Source of the DNA: an uncultured Roseivirga sp.
GTDB lineage: Bacteria > Bacteroidota > Bacteroidia > Cytophagales > Cyclobacteriaceae
Reading direction: 5' to 3'
Assembly (NCBI GenBank): GCA_947493005.1
Contig: CANLOY010000001.1
Location: 806,001-870,000 of the forward strand
Length of the DNA stretch: 64,000 bases
The notes beneath the pieces were generated by a model. That model saw nothing but the letters and a program-made list of their open reading frames with translations, made no database searches and was not told the DNA's origin. Positions 26,160 through 36,003 of the stretch are shown in pieces; positions within the stretch are counted from its first letter, which is position 1, and each line of letters starts with the position of its first letter. A program made the translations under genes and the position numbers.

Positions 26160-27389
26160 ATGGTCATGAATTCAAAACTTAAAATAACACTGATCGCAAT
26201 CTTCACCTTGGTAGGGTCAATGAGTGCAACAGCTCAAGATGAAGCATTGATTTACGGTAAACTTACTACTATCGATGGCGACACTTATACAGGTCAGATC
26301 CGCTGGGGTAAAGAGGAGGCTTTCTGGACGGACTTGTTTAACGGAAACAAAGATGAGAACGAAAACTATCGCTACCTGAGTAGAGATGAAAGAAACGATT
26401 TGCGTGATGATAGAAGAAGCAGAAGGTGGAGTGGTTTTAATATTAGCTGGAGCAGTGATTATGAAACTACCCATGAGTTTCAAGCTCGTTTCGGAGATAT
26501 CTCTAAGCTAGAAATCCACAGACGATCTGAAGTAAAGCTAACCATGAGAAATGGAGAGGTAGTTTATGTTGAAAATGGTTCTAACGACTTCAACACTACG
26601 ATTCATGTGATGGATGGTGAACTTGGTAAGAGTTCATTCAAGTGGAGCCGTGTAGAAATGGTTGAATTCATGGATACTCCTAAAAACCTTGATGAAAAGA
26701 TGGGTGATGCGCTTTATGGCACTGTTGAATCCTATGCAGGTGAATTTACAGGATACATTCAGTGGGATCATGATGAAAGACTTTCAACAGATGTTCTTGA
26801 TGGAGATACCAGAGATGGAGATGTGAAAATCCAATTCGGAAAACTTGAGTCAATAGAAAGAGAAAGAGGAGGTAGCAACGTAGTTACTAAATCTGGCAGA
26901 GAAATGTACTTGAGGGGTTCTAATGATGTAAACAGTGATAACAAAGGAATCATTGTAACCACAGAATATGGTAGAATTGACATTCCTTGGAGAGAATTCA
27001 AAAAAGTAACTTTCAGTGACGCACCTAAAGGCGGCATGACTTACAGCCAGTTTGCCAATATGAAAAAGCTTTCTGGAACAGTGACTACTACCGATGGTGA
27101 AACTTTGAAGGGAGACATTATCTACGACCTTGATGAAGAGTATTCCTTTGAAATGCTTCAAGGAGAAGATGATGATGTAGAGTACATTATTCCAATGGAG
27201 TTTGTTAAAAGTATTAGTCCAAAGAACTACGATTACTCAAACATAGTATTGAAAAACGGAAAAGAGTTGCTTTTGGGAGAGTCCAGAGATGTGAGTGAAG
27301 ATAACGATGGGGTATTGGTATTCGTCAACGGCAGTAAAGACCCTAAGTATGTACGTTGGGATGATATTAAGACAATAACATTCAATTAA
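26160..27389 (+). CDS. Exported three-repeat beta protein, paralogue B of a LytTR-linked pair
   Basis: A 409-residue protein with signal peptide (ends near SATAQ) and the same three-module plan as the 22952 protein: YGKLTTIDGDTYTGQIRWG, YGTVESYAGEFTGYIQWD and SGTVTTTDGETLKGDIIYD open the modules. Both proteins share fixed phrases, such as a GSNDV motif in module 2 and LLLGE-RDVS in module 3. It follows the LytTR gene after 144 bp, so it may have its own promoter, perhaps controlled by that regulator. A second ATG at 26166 is an equally good start. A clear terminator follows. Function unknown. Confidence 0.82.
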   Translation: MVMNSKLKITLIAIFTLVGSMSATAQDEALIYGKLTTIDGDTYTGQIRWGKEEAFWTDLFNGNKDENENYRYLSRDERNDLRDDRRSRRWSGFNISWSSDYETTHEFQARFGDISKLEIHRRSEVKLTMRNGEVVYVENGSNDFNTTIHVMDGELGKSSFKWSRVEMVEFMDTPKNLDEKMGDALYGTVESYAGEFTGYIQWDHDERLSTDVLDGDTRDGDVKIQFGKLESIERERGGSNVVTKSGREMYLRGSNDVNSDNKGIIVTTEYGRIDIPWREFKKVTFSDAPKGGMTYSQFANMKKLSGTVTTTDGETLKGDIIYDLDEEYSFEMLQGEDDDVEYIIPMEFVKSISPKNYDYSNIVLKNGKELLLGESRDVSEDNDGVLVFVNGSKDPKYVRWDDIKTITFN

Positions 27390-27446
27390 TAATTCCGGGT
27401 AAAAGCCCAAAGGTCAAAATATTCTTCATAAATCTATTGCTTGCAG

Positions 27447-27469
27447 AGGTCACGTGGTCAGCGTGACCT
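27447..27469 (+). terminator. Stem-loop terminator after paralogue B
   Basis: Perfect 8-bp stem AGGTCACG / CGTGACCT with a 7-base loop, between the rightward repeat-protein gene and the leftward oxidase subunit gene. The T tract is short (TTTGCTATTT), so it may act on both transcripts. Confidence 0.65.
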
Positions 27470-27490
27470 TTGCTATTTAAAACAGCATTC

Positions 27491-28117
27491 TTAAAAACTG
27501 AAAAGGAAATAGAAAAACAGTATTACCCACACTACATCGATAAAGTGCCAGAAGTCTGTTAAAATTTTGAACTTAACTTTCTGATAAGGGTTTGTTGTAT
27601 AAACCAGATGCTTAACAACATCTTTTGAAGTGTGATGACATTCCATTAAAAGCACTACTCCATAAATAATGATGCCTAATACGTGAATAATATGCAAGCC
27701 AGAGATTACATATAGGTATGCTCCGGAACGGTGTCCGGCAAAAAGAATATCGTTAGACTCTAACTCTTTCCAGCCTGTTATCTGTACTGCTGAAAAAATC
27801 AGACCAAGTAAAACTGTCAAGCCAAGCCATTTTTTGATTTCATCCAGGTCATCCTTTTCAAAAGACGGAAGCACTCTTGAAACCGTATAGCTGGATAGTA
27901 GAATGACAAACGAGCTAATGATAAAAGACTTAGGAAATTCAATTTTGAGAAAATCTGCGCTACTTGGTTTCGATACCGTAAATGCCACCATAGTAAACAG
28001 AAATATGACAGCACTACCAATCATGCTCACATAGAGCAAAACCAAATGTGGGTGTAGGCTTTCAATGCGTTTAAGTGCTTCTTTTTTCAAGTCCAACCTC
28101 AGTTTTTCTTGCGTCAT
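27491..28117 (-). CDS. Cytochrome c oxidase subunit III family protein (orphan)
   Basis: Membrane protein of 208 residues with five helices. The closing signature TDFWHFIDVVWVILFFYF and the GAYLYVISGLHIIHVLG helix are typical of heme-copper oxidase subunit III. Subunits I and II are not in the window. In Bacteroidota such solitary subunit-III-like genes exist beside full cta operons elsewhere, so it may be an alternative subunit. Convergent with the repeat-protein operon. Confidence 0.9.
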   Translation of the reverse strand: MTQEKLRLDLKKEALKRIESLHPHLVLLYVSMIGSAVIFLFTMVAFTVSKPSSADFLKIEFPKSFIISSFVILLSSYTVSRVLPSFEKDDLDEIKKWLGLTVLLGLIFSAVQITGWKELESNDILFAGHRSGAYLYVISGLHIIHVLGIIIYGVVLLMECHHTSKDVVKHLVYTTNPYQKVKFKILTDFWHFIDVVWVILFFYFLFSF

Positions 28118-28219
28118 ATTCGTCAGAGTAACCTCTATTTAAACGAAAGGGTTTTCTTTAGCAACAAATAATTCACCAATGGTAAACATAAGTCGTGTAT
28201 ACTGCAAAGAGAAAAATAT

Positions 28220-28227
28220 TACATTTG
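28220..28227 (+). promoter_or_regulatory. -7 box (TACATTTG) of mfd
   Basis: Exact TAnnTTTG match 22 bp before the mfd start codon. No distinct -33 TTTG is seen. Confidence 0.4.
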
Positions 28228-28249
28228 CATCCCATTCTAGCGATGTCCA

Positions 28250-31200
28250 TTGAAGGTTAAAGATTTCATAAAGGTTTATAAGGAAGATGGTGTTATTCAG
28301 ACTGTTGCAGAAAGAATAAAGCCCAATGAAACCAAGTATCTGAGATTAAAAGGGTTGGTTGGTAGCCTGGATGCTGTAGTTGCGGCCGCTACTTATCAGA
28401 TAAATAAGCAAACCAACATCTTCATCTTACACGATAAAGAGGAAGCTGCGTATTTCCATAATGACCTTCAAAACCTAATAGGTGAAAAGGAAGTTTTACT
28501 TTTTCCAACCTCTTACAAAAGGCCCTATCAGTTTGATGAAACTGAAAATGCCAACATTCTCATGCGTGCAGAAATCCTCAACAGGATAAACAATAAAGCA
28601 AGTACCGGAGAACTAATAATTACCTATCCAGAAGCACTTACTGAAAAGGTGATCAACAAGAAATCTCTTTCAACCAATACTTTTTCAGCAAAAGTTGGTG
28701 AACAATTGGATATCGCTTTTCTATCGGAACTGCTTCAAACCTATGATTTTGAACAAACTGACTTTGTTTACGAAGCAGGCCAGTTTTCGGTAAGAGGGGG
28801 TATACTGGATGTCTTTTCTTATGCCCATGATCTACCCTACCGAATCGAACTTTTTGGAAATGAAATAGACAGTATCAGAACATTCGATCCTGTTACTCAG
28901 CTAAGCGAGCAAAGTATAAAGGAGATTAACATTATTCCGAATGTACAGACCAAGCTGCTTGAAGAAAGCAGGCAGTCGTTTCTGAGTTTTATTCCAAACA
29001 ACTCGAAAATTTGGTTCAAAGACTACCAGCAAACTCTGGATACTATAGACAAGTACTTCCAGAAAGCCACTGATAATTTTGACGAAGTACTTAGTGTTAC
29101 TGATACACAAGTGGTTTTGGGACCAGCAGGGTTGTTTGAAAAATCAGATACATTTTCTACCGACCTCAATGGTTATGCTCAAATAGAGTTTGGTAGCAGA
29201 AGCTACTTCAAACATGATTTTGAATTTTCTTTTGACATTGAAGCACAGCAATCGTTCAACAAAGATTTTGACCTGATTGTCAAAAACCTTGGGGAATGGC
29301 AGTTGCAAAATACTACCCTTTGTGTAGCGGCAGAATCGCTCAACCAGATCAACAGGCTGGAAACCATCTTTACAGAGTTAGACCCTACCATTTCCATTCT
29401 TCCCATAAACATTGGCTTAAGGCAAGGGTTTATTGATAAAAACAGGCAAATTCTCTGCTATACTGACCATCAGCTTTTTGATAGGTTTCATAAGTACAAA
29501 ACCAAGAACAAGCACTCTAAATCAAAAGCACTTACCCTAAAAGAGCTCCGTTCACTTCAGCCTGGAGATTATGTTACTCACATAGATCACGGAATAGGTC
29601 GTTTTGCGGGAATGGAGAAAAAAGAGGTGAATGGAAAAACACAAGAATCTGTTCGGCTAGTTTATCGAGACGATGATTTACTCTACGTAAGCTTACACTC
29701 TCTTCACAAAATATCTAAGTATACGGGCAAAGAGGGCAATGCGCCTATGATGAGTAAGCTTGGTAGCCCGGAATGGGAAAACAAGAAAAAACGAGTCAAA
29801 GGCAAGGTTAAAGATATTGCCAAAGACCTTATTAACCTGTATTCCAAAAGAAAGAACGCTCCAGGCTTCGCTTTTGGACAAGATGGATTTTTGCAGGCAG
29901 AATTAGAATCTTCTTTCCTTTATGAAGATACTCCCGATCAGGCACTGGCCACTGAGCATGTTAAAAATGATATGGAATTACCCAATCCGATGGATCGGTT
30001 GGTTTGTGGTGATGTTGGTTTTGGAAAAACAGAAGTGGCCATTAGAGCTGCTTTCAAAGCAGCAGTAAATGGTAAGCAAGTAGCAGTACTTGTCCCAACA
30101 ACTATTTTGGCCATGCAGCACTTCCGTACCTTCTCAGAAAGGCTCGGCAACTTCCCTATTAAGGTTGAATACATCAACCGATTTAAAACCACAAAGGAGA
30201 TCAAGGAAACGCTGGGTCGTGTAAAAGAAGGCAAAACGGAGATACTGATTGGAACCCACCGAATTGTCAACAAAGACGTTTCTTTTAAAGACTTAGGCTT
30301 ACTTATTATTGATGAGGAGCAAAAATTCGGTGTAAAGGTTAAAGATAAGCTAAAGGAGTTTCGGGTTAACGTGGATGTGCTTACATTAACCGCAACACCA
30401 ATTCCTAGAACTCTTCACTTCTCTTTAATGGGCGCCCGTGACTTAAGTGTTATTGCCACACCTCCACCAAACCGTCAGCCAGTAACTACTGAAATACATA
30501 CTTTCAACGAGACCATTATGCGCGATGCCATCAGCTTTGAGCTTCGTAGAGGTGGTCAGGTTTTCCTGGTCCATAACCGTATTGGTGATATTGAGCAAAT
30601 AGGCAACATCATCCTAAACCTTGTTCCCGATGCAAGAATTGGTATTGCTCATGGCCAGATGGATGGTAGCTTATTGGAAAAACGAATGGTTAAGTTTATC
30701 GAAGGTGAATATGATGTGTTAGTATCCACCAACATTATCGAATCTGGTCTCGACATCCCTAATGCCAATACCATCATCATTAACCATGCGCATATGTTTG
30801 GTTTATCAGACTTGCATCAAATGCGTGGAAGGGTTGGTCGCTCAAACCGAAAAGCATTCTGCTATCTGCTCACCCCTCCAACTATAGGTTTAACCAGCGA
30901 AGCCAGAAAACGATTGAGTGCACTTGAGGAGTTCTCCGATCTTGGTGATGGATTTAAAGTCGCAATGCGAGACCTTGACATCAGAGGTGCTGGTAATCTG
31001 CTAGGTGCAGAACAAAGCGGGTTTATTTCAGATCTGGGTTTCGATATGTATCATAAAATATTGGATGAAGCAGTTCAGGAACTAAAAGAAAACGAGTTTA
31101 AGGATCTATTTACAAAAGACTTGGTGAAAGAAGCTGCCCAAATTGTAGCCAAGGATTGTACTATAGAAACTGATCTGGAAATTCTTATTCCGGACAGTTA

Positions 31201-31597
31201 TGTTTCTAATATTTCCGAAAGGCTTAGCCTTTACTCAAAGCTGGATAGCATTAAAAATGAGGAGAAGCTACAAGAGTTTATAACTAACCTGAAAGATCGC
31301 TTTGGTGAGCTTCCTGATTCCGTCAAAGACCTGATTGAAACCATCAGGCTAAGGTGGCTGGCTGAAAAGCTCGGTTTCGAAAAGGTAATATTGAAGAATG
31401 AAGCAATGAAGTGCTACTTTATGCCTTCAGAAAATGAAGCCTATTTTCAATCTCCTACTTTTGGAAAAATTATCGCTTACATTCAGCAGCACCCAAAAAG
31501 AAGCAAAATGAAAGAATACAAGACTAGATTGATTCTGACGTTTAACGAAATTTGCTCTGTAGACGAAGGGAAAGCGCTCTTTAACGAAATTATTTAA
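28250..31597 (+). CDS. mfd: Transcription-repair coupling factor
   Basis: Mfd of 1115 residues, which removes stalled RNA polymerase from damaged DNA and recruits UvrA. Order of domains: UvrB-like damage module (to about 350), CarD-like polymerase-interaction domain beginning PGDYVTHIDHGIGRF (about 440-510), RecG-like translocase with Walker A GDVGFGKTE (near 588), DEEQ box, TATPIPRT, and the C-terminal TRCF domain. The start is a TTG (28250), 22 bp after an exact -7 box; an ATG at 28243 is out of frame. The last 8 bp overlap the convergent gene at 31590. Confidence 0.97.
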   Translation: MKVKDFIKVYKEDGVIQTVAERIKPNETKYLRLKGLVGSLDAVVAAATYQINKQTNIFILHDKEEAAYFHNDLQNLIGEKEVLLFPTSYKRPYQFDETENANILMRAEILNRINNKASTGELIITYPEALTEKVINKKSLSTNTFSAKVGEQLDIAFLSELLQTYDFEQTDFVYEAGQFSVRGGILDVFSYAHDLPYRIELFGNEIDSIRTFDPVTQLSEQSIKEINIIPNVQTKLLEESRQSFLSFIPNNSKIWFKDYQQTLDTIDKYFQKATDNFDEVLSVTDTQVVLGPAGLFEKSDTFSTDLNGYAQIEFGSRSYFKHDFEFSFDIEAQQSFNKDFDLIVKNLGEWQLQNTTLCVAAESLNQINRLETIFTELDPTISILPINIGLRQGFIDKNRQILCYTDHQLFDRFHKYKTKNKHSKSKALTLKELRSLQPGDYVTHIDHGIGRFAGMEKKEVNGKTQESVRLVYRDDDLLYVSLHSLHKISKYTGKEGNAPMMSKLGSPEWENKKKRVKGKVKDIAKDLINLYSKRKNAPGFAFGQDGFLQAELESSFLYEDTPDQALATEHVKNDMELPNPMDRLVCGDVGFGKTEVAIRAAFKAAVNGKQVAVLVPTTILAMQHFRTFSERLGNFPIKVEYINRFKTTKEIKETLGRVKEGKTEILIGTHRIVNKDVSFKDLGLLIIDEEQKFGVKVKDKLKEFRVNVDVLTLTATPIPRTLHFSLMGARDLSVIATPPPNRQPVTTEIHTFNETIMRDAISFELRRGGQVFLVHNRIGDIEQIGNIILNLVPDARIGIAHGQMDGSLLEKRMVKFIEGEYDVLVSTNIIESGLDIPNANTIIINHAHMFGLSDLHQMRGRVGRSNRKAFCYLLTPPTIGLTSEARKRLSALEEFSDLGDGFKVAMRDLDIRGAGNLLGAEQSGFISDLGFDMYHKILDEAVQELKENEFKDLFTKDLVKEAAQIVAKDCTIETDLEILIPDSYVSNISERLSLYSKLDSIKNEEKLQEFITNLKDRFGELPDSVKDLIETIRLRWLAEKLGFEKVILKNEAMKCYFMPSENEAYFQSPTFGKIIAYIQQHPKRSKMKEYKTRLILTFNEICSVDEGKALFNEII

Positions 31598-32165
31598 TCT
31601 CAAACTTAGTTAAAAACTCTTCTGATTCTTTGAGGTAGGCTTTTACAGTGCTAAAAATAAGGTTCATTCTGAACCTAAGGCTTAACACCTCTGGCAATAT
31701 CTCTTTTGCACTATTTTCAGACATTTTGCCGATCAGTTTTTCCATAAGATCAAACATCTTTGACCCTTGTTCTGAGTAAAACTCCTGAGTAGCATAAACC
31801 TCAGCAATACCCATGTTCTTTTCATTCGACAAAAATGTCAATGACTGATTGCTCTTAGCTACTTCTCGAGCAGATTTACCTAAAAAAGAAAAGGAAAAAT
31901 TAGTAGAAAAACTCTCATGTTCAACCCCTTCTTTAACGTCACTAATCCATTTTGAGATGAATTGAAGGTCTTTAGCCAGTTTTGCCGAGTCATTTCTTAG
32001 TTCCTGCCTATTTTCTTCAATTTCGGTAATAATGTTATTAAAACTTTCCGCAGCCAGTTTCCTATTAAGATGGTTTTGACGCATTTCTGAAAGAGACATG
32101 GCAAGCACAACCGCAATAACTATTGAGGTAAACTCCAGTGCTACACGTCTTCTATCAATTCTCAT
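31590..32165 (-). CDS. Small membrane-anchored protein of unknown function (DUF6090-like appearance)
   Basis: A 191-residue protein with one N-terminal membrane helix after a basic start (MRIDRRRVALEFTSIVIAVV) and then a long helical soluble part that begins AMSLSEMRQNHLNRK. This layout resembles DUF6090-type proteins of Bacteroidota; the assignment is tentative. It is co-directional with and 13 bp downstream of the LytTR regulator gene, so it probably belongs to that signalling operon. Confidence 0.72.
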   Translation of the reverse strand: MRIDRRRVALEFTSIVIAVVLAMSLSEMRQNHLNRKLAAESFNNIITEIEENRQELRNDSAKLAKDLQFISKWISDVKEGVEHESFSTNFSFSFLGKSAREVAKSNQSLTFLSNEKNMGIAEVYATQEFYSEQGSKMFDLMEKLIGKMSENSAKEILPEVLSLRFRMNLIFSTVKAYLKESEEFLTKFEIK

Positions 32166-32178
32166 AGAATCTTAAGGT

Positions 32179-32910
32179 TTAAAAACTCATTAGTTCCTTA
32201 AATTTAAGCGTTTGTCTTCTAGAAACATCTATCTCTTCGCCTCCTTTTAGGTAGATACGCAAACTTCCGCTAAACCATGGTTCAATACGCTCAATCCACT
32301 TCAAGTTAATAATTTGCTGTCGGTTGGCTCTGAAAAACGTTTTATCGTCTAACCTGGACTCCAGATAGTTTAAGGTTCTGGTAATCATCGGTTTGGAAGT
32401 GTCGAAATACACTGTAGTATAGTTTCCACTCACTTCAAAGAGCCGGATATCTTTGAGTTGAACAAACCAACACCTCTCACCATCTTTTACAAATACCTGA
32501 TCATTAATGGTTAAAATATCTTCCGAACCATTTTTCTGTTCATTTTCCTTTTTCTTGATCTTATCGAAAACCTTGGATACTGAACCTGCCAGGCGCTGTT
32601 TTTGTACTGGTTTTACCAGGTAATCCAGTGCATTATATTCGAAAGCCTTCAAAGCATACTCGTCATAAGCCGTTGAGAAAATAACCTCAGGTACAGCTTC
32701 AAGCTCTTCCAAAAGTTCAAAGCCATTCTTTCCAGGCATTTGTATATCCAAAAAGATTAAGTCAGGTTTTAATTCCTGAATTTTTTCAATGGCTTCATCC
32801 ACACTAGCAGCTTCACCTACCACCTGAACGTTATCAAACTCCTTCAGTAGTCTTTTCAGTTCATTTCTGGCTAATCTCGAATCGTCTATTATTAGTGTTT
32901 TCATTGTCAT
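32179..32910 (-). CDS. LytTR-family response regulator
   Basis: Regulator of 243 residues. Receiver: IDDSRLA, Asp in LIFLDIQMPG, STAYDEYA, LVKPVQK. LytTR domain from about 140 with FFRANRQQIINL and the SGSLRIYLKGG strand. Partner of the kinase 10 bp upstream in the same operon. A second ATG two codons in (32904) is also possible. Distinct from the LytTR protein at 25248, with which it shares only family motifs. Confidence 0.95.
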   Translation of the reverse strand: MTMKTLIIDDSRLARNELKRLLKEFDNVQVVGEAASVDEAIEKIQELKPDLIFLDIQMPGKNGFELLEELEAVPEVIFSTAYDEYALKAFEYNALDYLVKPVQKQRLAGSVSKVFDKIKKKENEQKNGSEDILTINDQVFVKDGERCWFVQLKDIRLFEVSGNYTTVYFDTSKPMITRTLNYLESRLDDKTFFRANRQQIINLKWIERIEPWFSGSLRIYLKGGEEIDVSRRQTLKFKELMSF

Positions 32911-32920
32911 AGGTTTTAGA

Positions 32921-34075
32921 TTAATTCAAAGGGATCTTCACTGTAGCGCAAACCATGTTTTCATTCATATTTTCTACCGTCAAACCTGCTTTTTCTCCAT
33001 AAAGCAGCCTCAATCGCTCTCTGGAGTTGCTTATACCAATCCCCCTTCGTCCTTTCTTATTCTCATTTTTAATGCTGCCATTCACCAACTGGCCAGTATT
33101 TTTAACATAAATTATCAAAAACTCATCTGTGACTTTTGAGCCAATAACAATCTCTCCCCCATTCGGTAAATTATTGATGCTGTGTTTAATGGCATTCTCA
33201 ACCAGCGTTTGCACAACCATTGGAGGAATCAGCATCTCTTTCGCTTTCTGATCAATAAGAAACTTGTACTTCAGCCTTTCTTCCAATTGAATAGCTTCCA
33301 GCCTTAAATAGTCTTCAACTACCTCCAGTTCCTTCTCTATTGAAACCTTTTCATATTGATCAAACTGTATTGAAAACCTCAGAAGATCTGATAAATGTGT
33401 TATTGAATCACGTGCTCTTTCAGAATCTTCAACAACCAGAGACCTGATATTATTCAAGCTATTAAAAATAAAATGGGGGTTGATTTGTGCCTTTAGTGTA
33501 CTTAACTCTGCATCTTTTACCGAAGCCGAAAGTTTCCACCTTTCAATCTCCATCTCACGCGTTTTTTGAAGGTATTGATAGGCAAAATATAAAGCCGACC
33601 AACAAATGAAGTATATGGCAAAACTGGTAACAAAGCTGAACAAAAACACCAATAACTTACTTCCCGAAAAATTTGCCATTGTCGCCTCTCTCAGTTTCTG
33701 CATTACCTCCTCACTAACACCTTCCAGTTCAGGCAAGCCCATTAAGCTATCAACCGCATTGGGGTCTGTATTTAAAAAAATGAGTAGAGAAGCAACTAAA
33801 GAGATTAATGTAAGAATGGATAACACAGTACCTTGTAAAATACTGGCTATGAGTACTCTGGGAACTAGTTTAGGAATTCGTAGTTCTTTCCAGTTTTTCT
33901 TTTTTACATACCCCCGATAAAAATGGCTTACAAGTACTCCGAGCAAAACAGAGATCAGGTTACTGGTTATAGTTGGAAGCACTGGTATGAACATAGCCAT
34001 TGCCATAAAGCTGGTTACCATTAAACCACCCCATCCACCAAACTGAAGTATCCAGTACAGCTTATTCTTATTCAT
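32921..34075 (-). CDS. LytS/YehU-type sensor histidine kinase
   Basis: Membrane kinase of 384 residues with four helices in the first 180, a linker helix, the His_kinase motif INPHFIFNSLNNI (His near 202) and a HATPase with VENAIKHSI and GRRGIGISNSRERL. Upstream gene of a leftward operon with the LytTR regulator and the 191-residue membrane protein. Its 5' side faces a 312-bp divergent intergenic region. Confidence 0.94.
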   Translation of the reverse strand: MNKNKLYWILQFGGWGGLMVTSFMAMAMFIPVLPTITSNLISVLLGVLVSHFYRGYVKKKNWKELRIPKLVPRVLIASILQGTVLSILTLISLVASLLIFLNTDPNAVDSLMGLPELEGVSEEVMQKLREATMANFSGSKLLVFLFSFVTSFAIYFICWSALYFAYQYLQKTREMEIERWKLSASVKDAELSTLKAQINPHFIFNSLNNIRSLVVEDSERARDSITHLSDLLRFSIQFDQYEKVSIEKELEVVEDYLRLEAIQLEERLKYKFLIDQKAKEMLIPPMVVQTLVENAIKHSINNLPNGGEIVIGSKVTDEFLIIYVKNTGQLVNGSIKNENKKGRRGIGISNSRERLRLLYGEKAGLTVENMNENMVCATVKIPLN

Positions 34076-34387
34076 AATTCAAATAAAAATGATTCTTTTG
34101 ATCCAACACCTATCATTTGCCTGAAAGGTTCTGTAGGCTGATTAACCGAAATATACCAAGACCAGTTTCACAATGTAAACCATCATACCTACGTTATGAA
34201 AAGGTTAAATCAACGGTTTCGATCAAAAATCAGGGGGGTTCAGCAGTGATTTCTACTTAAATTTGGAAATAACATTCTGAAAATCTCGTTCTGATCTTTG
34301 AATCAGGGGGTTGACTTTGCGATAGATAGAGTATAAATGTATATTAGCGAGTTCAATTTTCACCTGAACAAGCTTAAATAGTTAGAA
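34076..34387. other. Divergent intergenic region with a candidate promoter for the SUMF1 lipoprotein
   Basis: There is no gene in these 312 bp. A promoter-like arrangement for the rightward gene is seen: TTTG at 34316-34319, a 20-bp spacer, and TATATTAG at 34340-34347, which differs from TAnnTTTG in one base. The transcript would have a leader of about 35 bases. The region must also hold the promoter of the leftward LytS/LytT operon, which I could not place. Confidence 0.45.
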
Positions 34388-35950
34388 ATGAAAAACATAA
34401 CGGGTTACTTAAAAGCAGGATTTTTCAGTCTCTTGCTGATTTTCTCGGTGAGCGCTTGCTCAATACTTGGCAAGAAAGATAATCTAAGTAGTACAACAGG
34501 CTTGAGCTATGGTACCGACAAAAGTGTACTAGGGTACCAGCCTTATGATGACCAAAATTTACCTAACCCTCCGGGGATGGTGTTTGTACAAGGAGGTAGA
34601 ACTATACTTGGATCATTTGAACAAGACCTTTACGGTTCCAGAGATAATATTGAAAGAACTGTAACTGTGAATTCATTCTGGATGGATGAAACAGAGGTAA
34701 CAAATGCAGACTGGAAAGAGTATGTTTTCTATCAATACAACCCTATTGATATCTATACCCCAAAGAATATTGAAATAGAAAACCCTAATGATAAGGATCA
34801 GCAAAACTCAGCTAATCCTCCACAACCTTTTATTCCGGATTATACTGGACCTACCCACAGCACAAGCAACCCAAAAATGCTTGCTGATATAATTCCAGAT
34901 GACAACGTTTGGACGAGCAATTTTTCTTTCAACGATGTTTATGCTGAAAACTACTATAGTAACCCAGGTTTTAATGACTATCCCGTTGTTGGTGTTTCCT
35001 GGAGACAGGTTGTTGACTATTCTAAATGGAGAACTGATGTAAACAACTTGAACCTCATATTCCAAATGGACTATGAAGATTTACCTGAAGCGTTCAGAGA
35101 AGAGTTTTTGGTGGTTAATGAGACTACAGGAGATGTGGAATTCGGAATTGGTGGCCAAGTGATTGGCGACAATAACGGATCTGCACAGGTTATTCCGGTA
35201 GAAGATTTTGATGATTTTCAGCAAGAAGTTGTTGAGTTCATGAACGACCCTATCAATAAGAGACAGTTTATTGAGAGAGGTATTTACCTTCCTGAATTCA
35301 GGCTTCCAAATGAAGCAGAGTGGGAATATGCTGCTAAAGCTACTATTGGAACGGTTTATCTGGATGAAAATGAAGAGTATGGAAGAATTTACCCATGGGA
35401 TGGTAGAGGAACCAGAAACCCTTATGGTAAAAAGAGAGGTGAGCACTTAGCTAACTTTAAACGAGGAAGAGGTGACTACGCAGGTATTGCTGGAAGTGTG
35501 AACAATGATGCATCTGTAATTCCGGAAAAAGTAGGAACCAGAGAGCCAAACGACTTTAACCTGTTTAATATGGCAGGAAATGTTAGTGAGTGGGTTTTCG
35601 ATACTTACAGGCCCCTTTCTTTCGGGGATTTCGATGACTTGAACCCTGTAAGAAAAGATGGAACTAACGATTCTGAAGCGGATTATGGGTGGCAGTCAAG
35701 TCAACAAAAGGACAGCATCTCCTATAACCCTCAGCTAGAGTATCGTTCTTTAGTGAACGACAGGTCTAAAGTATACAAAGGCGGTTCTTGGAAAGATGTT
35801 GCTTATTGGATGACACCTGGTACCAGAAGATATCTAGATATGGATCGTGCGACTAATACAATTGGATTCCGTTGTGCAATGATTTCAATTGGATCACAAC
35901 AGTATGATCAGTCTAATGGCATATTCAGTAAAGTATTCGGAGGAAAATAA
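34388..35950 (+). CDS. SUMF1-fold lipoprotein, GldJ/GldK-like (gliding motility / type IX secretion)
   Basis: Lipoprotein of 520 residues (lipobox FSVSACS, Cys near 24) with a formylglycine-generating-enzyme-like SUMF1 domain: PGMVFVQGG, SFWMDETEVTNADW, FRLPNEAEWEYA, NMAGNVSEW and GGSWKD are all present. Long acidic insertions separate the blocks. In Bacteroidota GldJ and GldK have this design and form part of the outer-membrane-associated type IX secretion/gliding apparatus. The STTGLSYG start and the absence of gldLMN next door favour GldJ, but I cannot exclude another SUMF1 lipoprotein. A terminator follows directly. Confidence 0.82.
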   Translation: MKNITGYLKAGFFSLLLIFSVSACSILGKKDNLSSTTGLSYGTDKSVLGYQPYDDQNLPNPPGMVFVQGGRTILGSFEQDLYGSRDNIERTVTVNSFWMDETEVTNADWKEYVFYQYNPIDIYTPKNIEIENPNDKDQQNSANPPQPFIPDYTGPTHSTSNPKMLADIIPDDNVWTSNFSFNDVYAENYYSNPGFNDYPVVGVSWRQVVDYSKWRTDVNNLNLIFQMDYEDLPEAFREEFLVVNETTGDVEFGIGGQVIGDNNGSAQVIPVEDFDDFQQEVVEFMNDPINKRQFIERGIYLPEFRLPNEAEWEYAAKATIGTVYLDENEEYGRIYPWDGRGTRNPYGKKRGEHLANFKRGRGDYAGIAGSVNNDASVIPEKVGTREPNDFNLFNMAGNVSEWVFDTYRPLSFGDFDDLNPVRKDGTNDSEADYGWQSSQQKDSISYNPQLEYRSLVNDRSKVYKGGSWKDVAYWMTPGTRRYLDMDRATNTIGFRCAMISIGSQQYDQSNGIFSKVFGGK

Positions 35951-35971
35951 ACTCTGATTAAAAAGTATTTC

Positions 35972-36003
35972 AAAGGCTCTGATATTCTTATCGGGGCCTT
36001 TTT
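35972..36003 (+). terminator. Terminator after the SUMF1 lipoprotein gene
   Basis: AAAGGC and an inner GATA pair with TATC and GCCTTT, followed by a T-rich run reaching the comF stop codon. The stem sits exactly between two convergent genes. Confidence 0.7.
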
